Origin: JACZWZ01 sp036478235
GTDB taxonomy: Bacteria; Actinomycetota; Acidimicrobiia; Spongiisociales; UBA11373
Assembly (NCBI GenBank): GCA_036478235.1
Contig: JAZGDZ010000089.1
Coordinates: 3,846 to 67,845 of the forward strand
DNA: 64,000 nucleotides
Reading direction: 5' to 3'
Shown here: one piece after another, positions 7,003-15,096 of the stretch
Numbering within the stretch: the first letter of the stretch is position 1
Layout: each line of letters begins with the position of its first letter
The notes under the pieces: model-generated
Database searches by the model: none
Told to the model about the DNA's origin: nothing
What the model saw: only the letters and a program-made list of their open reading frames with translations
Made by a program: the position numbers and the translations under genes

Positions 7003-7846
7003 TGGCTGTCCCTCCTGTCACGATCTCGATTCCGGCGGATGCTCCGATTCTGGTCGCACCGGCCGCGATCATCTGTTTGGCGTCTTCGGCACTGCGAATC
7101 CCCCCGGAGGCCTTCACCCCCATGTCCGGCCCCACCGCCTCCCGCATCAGTGCCACGTCGTACACCGTCGCCCCGCCCGGGCCGAAACCGGTCGACGTCT
7201 TCACGAAGTGGGCACGGGCCCGGCGGGCGATCCGGGAGACAATCACCTTTTCGTCATCCTCGAGCAAAGCCGCCTCGATTATGACCTTGCACAACGCTCC
7301 CGCCTCGCGGCACGAATCCGTCACCCCGACGATGTCGCGCTCGACGAGCTCGTAGTCCCCCGACTTGAGAGCGCCGACATTGACGACCATGTCGATCTCG
7401 CGGGCGCCGTCGCGGATGGCGCGCCGCGCCTCCAAGGCCTTTACCTCCGGGGTGGTCGCTCCGAGCGGGAACCCGACAACGCAGCACGTCAGGACCTGGG
7501 ACCCGCGCAGCCTCTCGGCCACCCTTTTCGCCCACGTCGGGTTGACACACACGCTGGCAAACCCGTACTCGATCGCCTCGTCGCACATCCGGTCGACCTC
7601 CGCCGCGGTGGCGTCGGGTCTGAGCAGCGTATGATCGATGAATCCGGCGAGGTCGCCGGGGACATCCGCCCCGTTTCCGCTGTACGAGACCCGGGCAGCG
7701 CCGGCGGCGATCACCGACCGCACCTTCTCCGAAGAGTGGGCGGCGCAGTCACCCACACAGGCGAGGTAGTCATCCCAGGCCTCGCCGGCGATGGCGGCAA
7801 GCACCTCCTGGGTGATGGCATCGACAAGTTGGTCGCGTTCGGTCAC
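6989..7846 (-). CDS. deoC: Deoxyribose-phosphate aldolase with N-terminal encapsulation peptide
   Basis: A 285-residue class I aldolase that cleaves 2-deoxy-D-ribose-5-phosphate into glyceraldehyde-3-phosphate and acetaldehyde. The Schiff-base lysine is Lys216 in FVKTSTGFG, with Lys245 (GVKASGG) and Asp152 (REIDMVVNVG) as partners; FIDHTLLRPDAT starts the catalytic domain at residue 69. The first ~65 residues are extra: an amphipathic helix (residues 4-20, RDQLVDAITQEVLAAIAG) that looks like an encapsulation peptide, then a Cys-containing segment (CVGDCAAH, residues 30-37). It overlaps rpiB by ATGA-type coupling. Together with the aldehyde dehydrogenase it defines the sugar-phosphate (SPU) class of microcompartment. 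Confidence 0.95.
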   Translation of the reverse strand: MTERDQLVDAITQEVLAAIAGEAWDDYLACVGDCAAHSSEKVRSVIAAGAARVSYSGNGADVPGDLAGFIDHTLLRPDATAAEVDRMCDEAIEYGFASVCVNPTWAKRVAERLRGSQVLTCCVVGFPLGATTPEVKALEARRAIRDGAREIDMVVNVGALKSGDYELVERDIVGVTDSCREAGALCKVIIEAALLEDDEKVIVSRIARRARAHFVKTSTGFGPGGATVYDVALMREAVGPDMGVKASGGIRSAEDAKQMIAAGATRIGASAGIEIVTGGTASGRY

Positions 7847-8433
7847 GCCGTACTCCTCGCGTACTTGCTCTCGATGTCGTCGATCTTCTCGACCCTAAGC
7901 GCGTGGCGCCCCTCCCCCCAGGGAGTCGCCAGCCACGCCTCGACGATCTGCAGCGCCAGATTCTCGCCGATCAGCCCGGCGCCCAGGGTCAGGACGTTGG
8001 CATGGTTGTGCTCGCGGCTGTTGCGCGCTGAGGAAACGTCGTAGCAGAGTGCGGCCCGCACGCCGGGAACCTTGTTGGCCGCCATAGCCGACCCGATGCC
8101 GGCACCGTCGATCACTATCCCCCAGCGGCAACCTCCTCCCGCCACCTGCTCAGCCACCGCTTGGGCGAAATCGGGGTAATCGACCGACTCCGCCGAGTCC
8201 GTGCCGCAATCGACCACCTCGTGGCCTTGCTCGCGCAACCGGAAGGCGATCCGCTCCTTGAGCCGGAAACCCCCGTGGTCGGCGCCGATGGCGATCGCCT
8301 CGGTCTGACCCCCGGGCACCTCTTCGGGCGGTGGCGGAGGGGCCGACGCCGCTGGCGTGCGCCCCAGGTCGTCGACGATCTTCCCCACCAGAGCTCGGAT
8401 CTCGTCTTCTCCGGGGACTTCAAGGCGCGGCAC
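7843..8433 (-). CDS. rpiB: RpiB/LacA-family sugar-phosphate isomerase with encapsulation peptide and altered active site
   Basis: A 196-residue RpiB-family protein, which normally interconverts ribose-5-phosphate and ribulose-5-phosphate. Residues 8-25 (GEDEIRALVGKIVDDLGR) form an amphipathic helix, followed by a Pro/Ala linker (residues 27-41), the layout of a cargo-targeting peptide. The catalytic domain starts IAIGADHGGFRLKE and keeps SREHNHANVLTLG. The usual catalytic Cys (C-G-T-G-I-G in E. coli RpiB Cys66) is replaced by Asp109 in VIDGAGIG, so the chemistry or substrate may differ. It is the first gene of the BMC operon. The GTG at 8433 coincides with the predicted transcript start, suggesting a leaderless mRNA. 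Confidence 0.85.
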   Translation of the reverse strand: MPRLEVPGEDEIRALVGKIVDDLGRTPAASAPPPPPEEVPGGQTEAIAIGADHGGFRLKERIAFRLREQGHEVVDCGTDSAESVDYPDFAQAVAEQVAGGGCRWGIVIDGAGIGSAMAANKVPGVRAALCYDVSSARNSREHNHANVLTLGAGLIGENLALQIVEAWLATPWGEGRHALRVEKIDDIESKYARSTA

Positions 8434-8439
8434 GCAGCG

Positions 8440-8448
8440 ATTATCCCA
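8440..8448 (-). promoter_or_regulatory. Extended -10 promoter of the microcompartment operon
   Basis: On the minus strand, TGGGATAAT combines a TG extension with a -10 box GATAAT (8445-8440). The predicted start of transcription, 6-7 bases downstream, falls on the GTG of rpiB at 8433, which predicts a leaderless message. No convincing -35 box is seen at the right distance, as expected for an extended -10 promoter. Confidence 0.55.
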
Positions 8449-8501
8449 CGAAGAACCGCCGCGAGCCGGAGGCCTAGTCTCAAAACGAACGAAGGATCAT
8501 C

Positions 8502-9110
8502 GTGGCAGACGACTCAGCCTTCATCTGGGACCGGCCGACCCCACAGGTGACGCCGCGACGCCGCCCGCCTATCCCGGAATCCGCAGCCCCCTCGCTCGAA
8601 GGCAGGATCACACTTCGAGAGGCGGAGCACCGCTTCGGGGTTCGGGTCTCGACCCTCCGAGCCTGGTCACGCCGCGGGTCGGTTGATGCGATCCGAACGC
8701 CCGGGCCTCACGGCGAGCAATGGATGGTCACGACCGAGTCGGTGGCGCACCATCTCAGCCGTCGAGCACCCCGAGCCACACCGACCGACGCTCCCCGATC
8801 GACCGGGCCCACCGAGGACGGCACCGCGATGCTCGTTCCCCGCGACGCCTGGGACCGCCTCATGGACCAGCTGGGAAACCTGCACGAGGCCGGCATGAAT
8901 CTGGCCGAGGCCCGGGAGCGGGCCGCCAAGGCCGAGACCGAGGCGACGTTCCTACGGGAACGATTGACCGAGATGCGCTCGGAGCGCGACGAGCTGAAGG
9001 AGCAGGCGCGACCAACCCAGCCGGACGCCCGAAGTGCGCCGTCTCCCACCTCGGGGGGATGGGATTCCTTCCGAAAGCGCTACGGCTGGCTGTGGAGACG
9101 GAGGCACTAG
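8502..9110 (+). CDS. HTH (MerR/excisionase-like) DNA-binding protein with coiled coil
   Basis: A 202-residue protein of unknown role. Residues about 30-80 (GRITLREAEHRFGVRVSTLRAW, then RRGSVDAI and a winged segment GEQWMVT) match the helix-turn-helix of MerR/HTH_17 proteins. Residues about 120-170 form a charged heptad coiled coil (ARERAAKAETEATFLRERL), and the protein ends with a basic, aromatic tail (FRKRYGWLWRRRH). The N-terminus is Pro-rich and disordered. It starts at GTG 8502, 68 bases from rpiB and divergent from the BMC operon, with a GAAGGAT ribosome site. The position makes it a candidate local regulator of the microcompartment; this is inference from location only. Confidence 0.7.
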   Translation: MADDSAFIWDRPTPQVTPRRRPPIPESAAPSLEGRITLREAEHRFGVRVSTLRAWSRRGSVDAIRTPGPHGEQWMVTTESVAHHLSRRAPRATPTDAPRSTGPTEDGTAMLVPRDAWDRLMDQLGNLHEAGMNLAEARERAAKAETEATFLRERLTEMRSERDELKEQARPTQPDARSAPSPTSGGWDSFRKRYGWLWRRRH

Positions 9111-9119
9111 CCTCGCTCG

Positions 9120-10034
9120 GTGCGCCTCAAGCATTGGACCCTCCTGCTCATCGCCGCCTTCGGGTGGGGGGCGGGGGGCGTGATCACCCGGGCCGCATTC
9201 AACGAAGGCCTGGACCCGGTCGGGTTCAGCGCCTATCGCTCAGCAGTCGCGGCGATCGTCGTGCTCTCTTACCGGCTCGCCCGACGAGGCCGGCTGGGGC
9301 TGGGGCGTCGCGCCTGGCGCGCCGGTGCGGTCCTCGGGACGATCAACCTCGCCGTGCCCTTCCTGCTGCTCACGATCGCCGTCTCCTTTGCATCGGCCGG
9401 GTTCGTAGGGCTGCTGGTGGCAAACATCCCGATCGGCACCGCCGTTTGGGCGCATCTCCTGGGTGAGGAGAAAATCGACGCGCCCAGAGCGGTCGGGCTG
9501 GGTGTCGCCTTGAGCGGGGTGATGCTCCTTCTGCTCTCCGGCGACAGCGGACTCGATGAGGGCGGCAACCCGACACTGGCGATAGGCCTGTCGCTGATCG
9601 GCCTCGCATTCGCCTCGTACTCGATCCTGTTCGCCAAGCGCGCCACCGCCACCCTCGATCCGGTGTCCATCGCCGGGCCCCAGTTCGTCGTCGGGACCGG
9701 GCTCCTCTTGCTGCTGGTGCCGTTCACCGACGGCGTGCCCTCAGAGGTGACGACCGCCGGTTGGGCGCTCGTGGTGGCGGCGGGCCTCCTGTCCACCGCG
9801 CTGCCCTTCCTCGTGTTCTACACCGCTTTGCCCAACATCAGCGCGACCCAGGCGTCGCTGGTCGGCTACGTGGTACCGCTCGTCTCCATCGTGCTGGGGG
9901 TGGCCTGGCTGGACGAGCGGGTCACCGCCGCGATAGCCGCCGGAGGGGCACTGATCCTGGGGGGCATAGTCCTCGCCGATCGCGCCGCAGCACAGGGGCG
10001 TCCGGCCCCAACGATCACCGGGCAACCGGAGTAG
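9120..10034 (+). CDS. EamA/DMT-superfamily transporter
   Basis: A 304-residue integral membrane protein with about ten hydrophobic segments in two EamA repeats (residues ~5-135 and ~150-290), typical of drug/metabolite exporters of the 10-TMS DMT family. The first repeat has FGWGAGGVITRAAFN and FSAYRSAVAAIVV; the second ends with YVVPLVSIVLGVAWLDERVT, the characteristic end of the family. Start is GTG at 9120, nine bases after the stop of the HTH gene. The substrate cannot be read from the sequence. It is followed 10 bases later by the ABC cluster and may be cotranscribed with it. Confidence 0.88.
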   Translation: MRLKHWTLLLIAAFGWGAGGVITRAAFNEGLDPVGFSAYRSAVAAIVVLSYRLARRGRLGLGRRAWRAGAVLGTINLAVPFLLLTIAVSFASAGFVGLLVANIPIGTAVWAHLLGEEKIDAPRAVGLGVALSGVMLLLLSGDSGLDEGGNPTLAIGLSLIGLAFASYSILFAKRATATLDPVSIAGPQFVVGTGLLLLLVPFTDGVPSEVTTAGWALVVAAGLLSTALPFLVFYTALPNISATQASLVGYVVPLVSIVLGVAWLDERVTAAIAAGGALILGGIVLADRAAAQGRPAPTITGQPE

Positions 10035-10044
10035 CGTCCCGCCG

Positions 10045-10959
10045 GTGGCCGACACGTCCGTCCTCTCCATCACGGAACTGAGGTTCGCCTACGGTGACAT
10101 CGTCGCCATCGACGGCATCACCCTGCAGGTGCCGAGCGGTCGCATCGGGCTGGTGGGAGCCAACGGGGCCGGCAAGACGACCCTGTTGAAGGTCCTGCTG
10201 GGAGTGCTCGAGCCCGCCGCCGGGACCGTCGTGGTCCTCGGCCACCCGGTTCCCCGAAAGACCCTCGAGGTGCGGTCCCGGGTCGGGTGGATGCCGGAAG
10301 ACGACTGCCTTCCGCCCGATCAGACGGCGGCCGACTTCCTCGGATATGCCGCCGAGCTCGGCGGGCTCCCCGTCAAGGCGGCCCGCCAGCGTGCCAGCGA
10401 CATCCTCAGCCTGGTGGGCCTCCACGAAGAACGCTTCCGCTACATGGGCGATTTCTCCACCGGAATGAAGCAGCGTGCCAAACTCGCCCAGTCGATAGTC
10501 CACGACCCGGACCTCGTCCTGCTCGACGAACCCACCGCCGGGCTGGATCCCGAGGGTCGCGAGGAGATGCTCGATCTCATCAGGCGTTTCGACGATTTCG
10601 GGATCAACGCGGTCATCTCCTCCCACCTTCTCACCGACATCGAGTACACCTGCGACTGGGTGGTCATGCTCGACGGCGGCAAGGTGCTGCGATCGGGCCC
10701 GTTGACCGAGCTCTCCACTCCGGATGTCGCAGAGCTCGAGGTCATCGGTGACGCGCAGGCCGTGGCCCGCATCGCCCGCTCACTCGGAGCCGAGGTCACG
10801 GTCGACGACGACTCGCTGACTCTCACGGTCCCCGACGGCGATCCGTTCACGATCGCTCGCGACGCCGTCGTTGATGCCGGTGCTGCCTTCCGCAGACTCG
10901 GAGTCAAGCGGACCACGCTCGAGGACGTCTTCATGGCCGGGGGTGACACCGATGGCTGA
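10045..10959 (+). CDS. ABC transporter ATP-binding protein (first set)
   Basis: A 304-residue CcmA/NatA-type ATPase. It has Walker A GANGAGKTT (~residue 40), signature FSTGMKQRAK (~136), Walker B LVLLDEPTAG (~155) and the switch His in SSHLL, followed by a C-terminal extension of about 85 residues common in ABC-2 exporters. It powers the adjacent permease. The stop (10957-10959) lies inside the start region of the permease (ATG 10952), so the two are translationally coupled. The order ATPase-permease-ATPase-permease suggests a duplicated export unit. Confidence 0.92.
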   Translation: MADTSVLSITELRFAYGDIVAIDGITLQVPSGRIGLVGANGAGKTTLLKVLLGVLEPAAGTVVVLGHPVPRKTLEVRSRVGWMPEDDCLPPDQTAADFLGYAAELGGLPVKAARQRASDILSLVGLHEERFRYMGDFSTGMKQRAKLAQSIVHDPDLVLLDEPTAGLDPEGREEMLDLIRRFDDFGINAVISSHLLTDIEYTCDWVVMLDGGKVLRSGPLTELSTPDVAELEVIGDAQAVARIARSLGAEVTVDDDSLTLTVPDGDPFTIARDAVVDAGAAFRRLGVKRTTLEDVFMAGGDTDG

Positions 10960-11818
10960 GGGAGTGGTCTTCGACCTCGGGTACACGCCGCATGACGGTC
11001 TGCGGTTGGGAAGGTCCGGAGCCCGTAAGGCGCTGCTCAAGGATGGACTGCGTCGAGTGCTCGGGCTTCGCCGCAAGGCGCGCCGCAAGGTGCTGCCGGT
11101 GATCCTGATGGCGATCGCAGTCATGCCGGCACTGTTCTTCACTGCATTCGGAGTCATCACCGGAGAGTTCGATGCAGCCGCGACCTTGTTCGACCACGAG
11201 AACTACTTCGATCTCAACGGAACAATGGCCCTCATCTTCGTGGCCCTCGCCTCCAGCGAACTGCTCATCCCCGACCGGGTCAACGGGACGATGGCGGTCT
11301 ATGCCTCACGGCCGCTGACGACCGCCGACTACGTGGCAGGACGGGCCGGGGCACTGGCGATCGTCGTCTTTGCTTTTCTCTGGCTACCCCATGTCGTGCT
11401 CTTCATCGGACGCGCCTGGGTCGACGACGGCGGCTTCGGCTCCTACCTCGTCGACAACGCTGCGGTGATCTGGAAGACCGCTCTCGCCTCAATCGTCTAC
11501 TTCGCCGGATACACCTCGATCGCATTCCTCGTCGCGGCGTTCTCGAAGAGGACTTCGGTCTCGGCCGGTGTGTACCTAGGGGTGGTCATGCTCTCCAATG
11601 CGACAGTCGAACTCGTCGACGCCGGGTTCTCAGTGTTCGGTCTCGGTGCGCTGCAGCACCACCCCGGATACGTCAAGGACTGGATCCTGGGCACCTCCAC
11701 GCAGACGTGGATCCCTGAGCAAGCGGGCATGGAACCGATTATGTCCCTGTTCGTCATCGTCGCCATGTCGGTCGCTGCTGGACTCATAGTCGTTGGCCGG
11801 TATAGGAGGGTGGCATGA
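10952..11818 (+). CDS. ABC-2-type permease (first set)
   Basis: A 288-residue membrane protein starting MAEGVVFDLGY at ATG 10952, which overlaps the ATPase stop; the frame is open further upstream but inside the ATPase gene. About six transmembrane segments are visible, the first near residues 50-75 (LPVILMAIAVMPALFFTAFGVI). The cytoplasmic N-terminal region is basic (RKALLKDGLRRVLGLRRKARRK). A conserved ABC-2 feature follows: a short periplasmic stretch then segments with DRVNGTMAVYASRPLT, as in NatB/ABC-2 exporters. The cargo is unknown. It ends overlapping the next ATPase start by four bases. Confidence 0.85.
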   Translation: MAEGVVFDLGYTPHDGLRLGRSGARKALLKDGLRRVLGLRRKARRKVLPVILMAIAVMPALFFTAFGVITGEFDAAATLFDHENYFDLNGTMALIFVALASSELLIPDRVNGTMAVYASRPLTTADYVAGRAGALAIVVFAFLWLPHVVLFIGRAWVDDGGFGSYLVDNAAVIWKTALASIVYFAGYTSIAFLVAAFSKRTSVSAGVYLGVVMLSNATVELVDAGFSVFGLGALQHHPGYVKDWILGTSTQTWIPEQAGMEPIMSLFVIVAMSVAAGLIVVGRYRRVA

Positions 11819-12747
11819 CGGCATCGCCCGCCTTCGTCTCGGAGCCGACGGTCGTCGTCGACGGTCTCTCGAAGTGGTTCGGCCAGAAGGTGGCGATCTC
11901 CGACCTCTCCTGCTCGTTCGGGACCGGCATCACCGGGCTGCTCGGTCCGAACGGTGCCGGCAAGACCACCCTGCTGAGGGTCATCTGCGGCCTGCTCGGC
12001 CCGTCCGACGGATCGGTGAGAGTGCTCGACTCCGATCCCCGCCGGAATCCCGCTGTCTACTCCGAGGTAGCGCTGGTTCCTGAGGAGGATGCCGTGTACG
12101 GATTCCTCACCGCCCGTCAGTTCGTCGGATACGCTGCCCGGCTCAGCGGAAGCCACCCGGACGCGGTCGACACCGCCATCGCCGAGGTGGACTTGCTCGA
12201 CGCTGCCGATCGCCCCATCGCCGGCTTCAGCAAGGGCATGCGGCAGCGGGCCAAGGTGGCGGCTGCCCTTGTCACGAACGCCCAGATCCTGATTCTCGAC
12301 GAGCCGCTCAACGGGACGGACCCGGTGCAGCGAGCGAAACTGATCGCCACGTTCCGCGGGCTCGCCGAGCAGAGGACCGTGATCGTGTCTTCCCACGTCC
12401 TCGCCGAGGTGGAACGCATGGCGGACCGGGTCCTGGCCATCGTCGACGGGAAGCTGGCCGCGGCCGGGGACGTCGCCGCCATCCGTCAGGCGATGTCCGA
12501 CATCCCGTACCGGGTGCGGGTGGAGACCGACGCCCCTCGCCGGCTGGCCGGACCGTTGATGGCGTCCCAGGATGTGAGCTCGGTCGCCGTGGAGGGACCG
12601 GTGCTCCACATCGAGACCTCCGATCTGAGCGCTCTGGGCCGGGCCGTGCCCCGGGTGGCACGAGATTCGGGGATTCGGGTCACTGGCTTCGAGCCCGAGG
12701 ACGAGTCTCTGGAGAGCGTGTTCCGCTACCTGGTGAGACGGCGATGA
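11815..12747 (+). CDS. ABC transporter ATP-binding protein (second set)
   Basis: A 310-residue ABC ATPase with Walker A GPNGAGKTT, signature FSKGMRQRAK, Walker B ILILDEPLNG and switch region SSHVL. The canonical Thr after DEP is replaced by Leu (DEPLNG), also seen in other ABC-2 exporters. Residues ~225-310 form an accessory C-terminal domain. It overlaps the preceding permease (ATGA) and the following one, so four genes form one coupled unit. Its sequence is clearly related to the first ATPase, consistent with an ancient duplication. Confidence 0.92.
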   Translation: MTASPAFVSEPTVVVDGLSKWFGQKVAISDLSCSFGTGITGLLGPNGAGKTTLLRVICGLLGPSDGSVRVLDSDPRRNPAVYSEVALVPEEDAVYGFLTARQFVGYAARLSGSHPDAVDTAIAEVDLLDAADRPIAGFSKGMRQRAKVAAALVTNAQILILDEPLNGTDPVQRAKLIATFRGLAEQRTVIVSSHVLAEVERMADRVLAIVDGKLAAAGDVAAIRQAMSDIPYRVRVETDAPRRLAGPLMASQDVSSVAVEGPVLHIETSDLSALGRAVPRVARDSGIRVTGFEPEDESLESVFRYLVRRR

Positions 12748-13490
12748 AAGGCCAACTAGCCATAGTCAAAGTCACCCTCCGACAGCTGCTCGGAGGCAGG
12801 CGGATGATCATTCTCGGGCTCCTGGCGATGATTCCAGCGATCGTCGTCTGGCTCAGCACCCGCAACCTGACCGGCTCCGCAATGTTCGATCGATACAACG
12901 ACGGTGCGGTACCCACTCTCTTCCTGATCGTCGTGCCCATCTCGGCGATCGTCCTCGGTTCAGCGGCACTCGGAGATGAGCGCCGCGATGGAACACTCTC
13001 GTTTCTCATTGTCCGACCGCTCCGTCGCAGCTCCATCACCGCCGCCAAGCTGCTGGCAGCCTGGACCGCAGCAACCGCCGTAACGATCCTGTCCGGCGTC
13101 CTCGCCTCGGCCGCCTTGTCGGTGCGATCATCCGATTGGTCGACGCTGATTCCGACGGTCGTGGGAATCGCCATCTCGACCGCCTGTTACGCCTCCGTGT
13201 TCATGGTGGTTGGCCATCTGACGTCCCGCGCGGTGCTGATCGGCCTGGTCTACGTGTTCGTTTGGGAGTCGGGGATCTCGTTTGCGGCTCCCTCGCTCGC
13301 CAACGTGTCGCTGTTTCGAATCGGACTCACCGCATACACGGGCCTGCTTCCCGACTCTCGGTCGGCCCTGTCCGATCCGCTCGGCTCACTCGCCCCAGGG
13401 GCGGGTGGCGCCATCGCCAAGACCGCCCTACTCGGGATCCTCGCGGTAACCGTCGCGGCGGGCCTCCTCAAGCGACGCGACATCGCCTGA
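12744..13490 (+). CDS. ABC-2-type permease (second set)
   Basis: A 248-residue membrane protein of the ABC-2 family with about six transmembrane segments. Visible features are RMIILGLLAMIPAIVVWLS near residue 22, the DGAVPTLFLIVVPISAIVLGSAALGDERRDGTLSFLIV-type central segment (RDGTLSFLIVRPLRRS is the conserved cytoplasmic loop between segments), and a C-terminal LKRRDIA typical of the family. It overlaps the preceding ATPase by four bases. The two permeases are only weakly alike, so the pair could act as a heteromeric exporter or as two separate ones. Confidence 0.86.
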   Translation: MKGQLAIVKVTLRQLLGGRRMIILGLLAMIPAIVVWLSTRNLTGSAMFDRYNDGAVPTLFLIVVPISAIVLGSAALGDERRDGTLSFLIVRPLRRSSITAAKLLAAWTAATAVTILSGVLASAALSVRSSDWSTLIPTVVGIAISTACYASVFMVVGHLTSRAVLIGLVYVFVWESGISFAAPSLANVSLFRIGLTAYTGLLPDSRSALSDPLGSLAPGAGGAIAKTALLGILAVTVAAGLLKRRDIA

Positions 13491-13530
13491 GTCCTGAGCA
13501 CCCAGACAACGGACCGCTACCTTTGCGACG

Positions 13531-15096
13531 GTGACGGACCAGGGTCGCAGCGGCGGCCGCTCGCTGTACAGACGCATGGGGATCGCCGCCGCCATCGTCG
13601 CCGGCGGGGTCCTCCTCTCCAGAATCCTCGGTCTCGTCCGCCAGGTCGTGTTCGCCTGGATCCTCGGCGCCGGAGCCACCGGTGACGAGTACTTCGTCGC
13701 ATTCATCATCCCCGACTTCCTCAACTACCTCCTGGCCGGCGCCTACATGGCGATCACCTTGATCCCGATCCTGACGCGGCGGTTCGCCAAGGGTGACGAC
13801 GAGGACGCCTGGAGGGCGTTCTGGGCGATTACCAGGCCACTGGCGATCGGGGTGACGGGTGTCGTGATCATCGCCATGCCGCTGGTGGAGCCAATCCTGC
13901 GGGCCATCGAACCCGGATTCACGGATGCCCAGGTGGCGACGGCGGCGCGGCTCACCCGAATCGTTCTCCCGGCCCAGATCTTCTTCATCCTCGGCCAGCT
14001 GCTCACTGCCGTGCAGTTCTCCAGGGAGCGGTTCGTCATCCCGACGATCGGACCCATCGTCTACAACCTGGCGATCATCGCCGGCGGCCTGATCGGCGGG
14101 CTGGGGAGAGACAACCCCTCGGCCGACGGGTTCGCCTGGGGTGCGCTCGCCGGAGCCTTCGCCGGGATCTTTGTCCTCCAGGTGTGGGGCGCCTGGCGCG
14201 CAGGCCTCCGCCTTCCCAGCGGAGGGATCAGGCGTCACCCGGCCGTGCGTCGATACTTCGCTCTGGCGATCCCCCTCATGCTCGGCCAGTCGCTCGTCGT
14301 GCTCGACGAGCAGCTGGGACGAACATTCGGGTCACTGGTCTCCGACGGCGGGGTCTCGTGGCTCACCTTCGGCCGCCAAACGATGCTGGTGCCGGTTGGG
14401 GTGATCGCCCAGGCCGCCGGTGTCGCCACCTACCCCTTCCTGGCCCGGCTGGTCGCCGAAGGCCGCCACCGCGAGATGGCTGCCGCGGTGGGGCGAGCCA
14501 TCCGCTACATACTTGTCGTGTCCCTGGCGGCGGCGGCGGCACTGATGGCGCTGTCGATGCCTGCGGTCAGGGCGCTGTACGAGCGGGGCTCGTTCGACGC
14601 CGCCGACACCGCGGCGACGGCCGGGACCGTCGTCTTCTTCGCCATCGGCATCCCGATGTGGGGTGCGCAGCAGATCTATGCCAGGGGGTTCTACGCCCGC
14701 GAGGAGATGTGGGCCCCGGTGGTCGTCGGGACCGCAGCGACCGCAGTCGCAGTCCCCGTGTACTGGATCCTCCAGGACCAGATGGGGGTAGACGGCCTGG
14801 CGCTGGCCAGCACGATCGCCATCACCGCGTACACGATCGCGCTCGCGGTCCTCTGGTACGGACGGACCGGATGGGAGCACTTCCGGCCCCTGGCCCTTAC
14901 CGCCCTCAGGAGCCTTCCGACCGCGGCTGTCGCCGGGTTCGTCGCCTGGTTCCTGGCAGACCTCGTCATCGGCGACGGCGCAGGGTTCTGGCTCGACGTC
15001 ACGGCCGTCGTCGTCGGTGGGGTCGCGGTCCTCGCCGTGGTGCTCGGCCCCCCGTGGGTTCGAAAGGATTTGGCCTCGGAAGGCAATAGGCAATAG
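13531..15096 (+). CDS. murJ: MurJ/MviN-family lipid II flippase
   Basis: A 521-residue polytopic membrane protein of the MVF family with about 14 hydrophobic segments. The N-terminal signature is clear: LLSRILGLVRQVVFAWILGAG (residues ~28-48), then FIIPDFLNYLLAGAYMAITLIPIL. The central ALYERGSFDAADT is also characteristic. MurJ flips the peptidoglycan precursor lipid II across the inner membrane. Start is GTG at 13531, 40 bases after the ABC cluster. Actinobacterial MurJ proteins often have a kinase-like and extracellular C-terminal extension; this one lacks it and has ordinary bacterial length. The 3' end runs into short 7-bp repeats (AGGCAAT twice, 15081-15094). Confidence 0.88.
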   Translation: MTDQGRSGGRSLYRRMGIAAAIVAGGVLLSRILGLVRQVVFAWILGAGATGDEYFVAFIIPDFLNYLLAGAYMAITLIPILTRRFAKGDDEDAWRAFWAITRPLAIGVTGVVIIAMPLVEPILRAIEPGFTDAQVATAARLTRIVLPAQIFFILGQLLTAVQFSRERFVIPTIGPIVYNLAIIAGGLIGGLGRDNPSADGFAWGALAGAFAGIFVLQVWGAWRAGLRLPSGGIRRHPAVRRYFALAIPLMLGQSLVVLDEQLGRTFGSLVSDGGVSWLTFGRQTMLVPVGVIAQAAGVATYPFLARLVAEGRHREMAAAVGRAIRYILVVSLAAAAALMALSMPAVRALYERGSFDAADTAATAGTVVFFAIGIPMWGAQQIYARGFYAREEMWAPVVVGTAATAVAVPVYWILQDQMGVDGLALASTIAITAYTIALAVLWYGRTGWEHFRPLALTALRSLPTAAVAGFVAWFLADLVIGDGAGFWLDVTAVVVGGVAVLAVVLGPPWVRKDLASEGNRQ

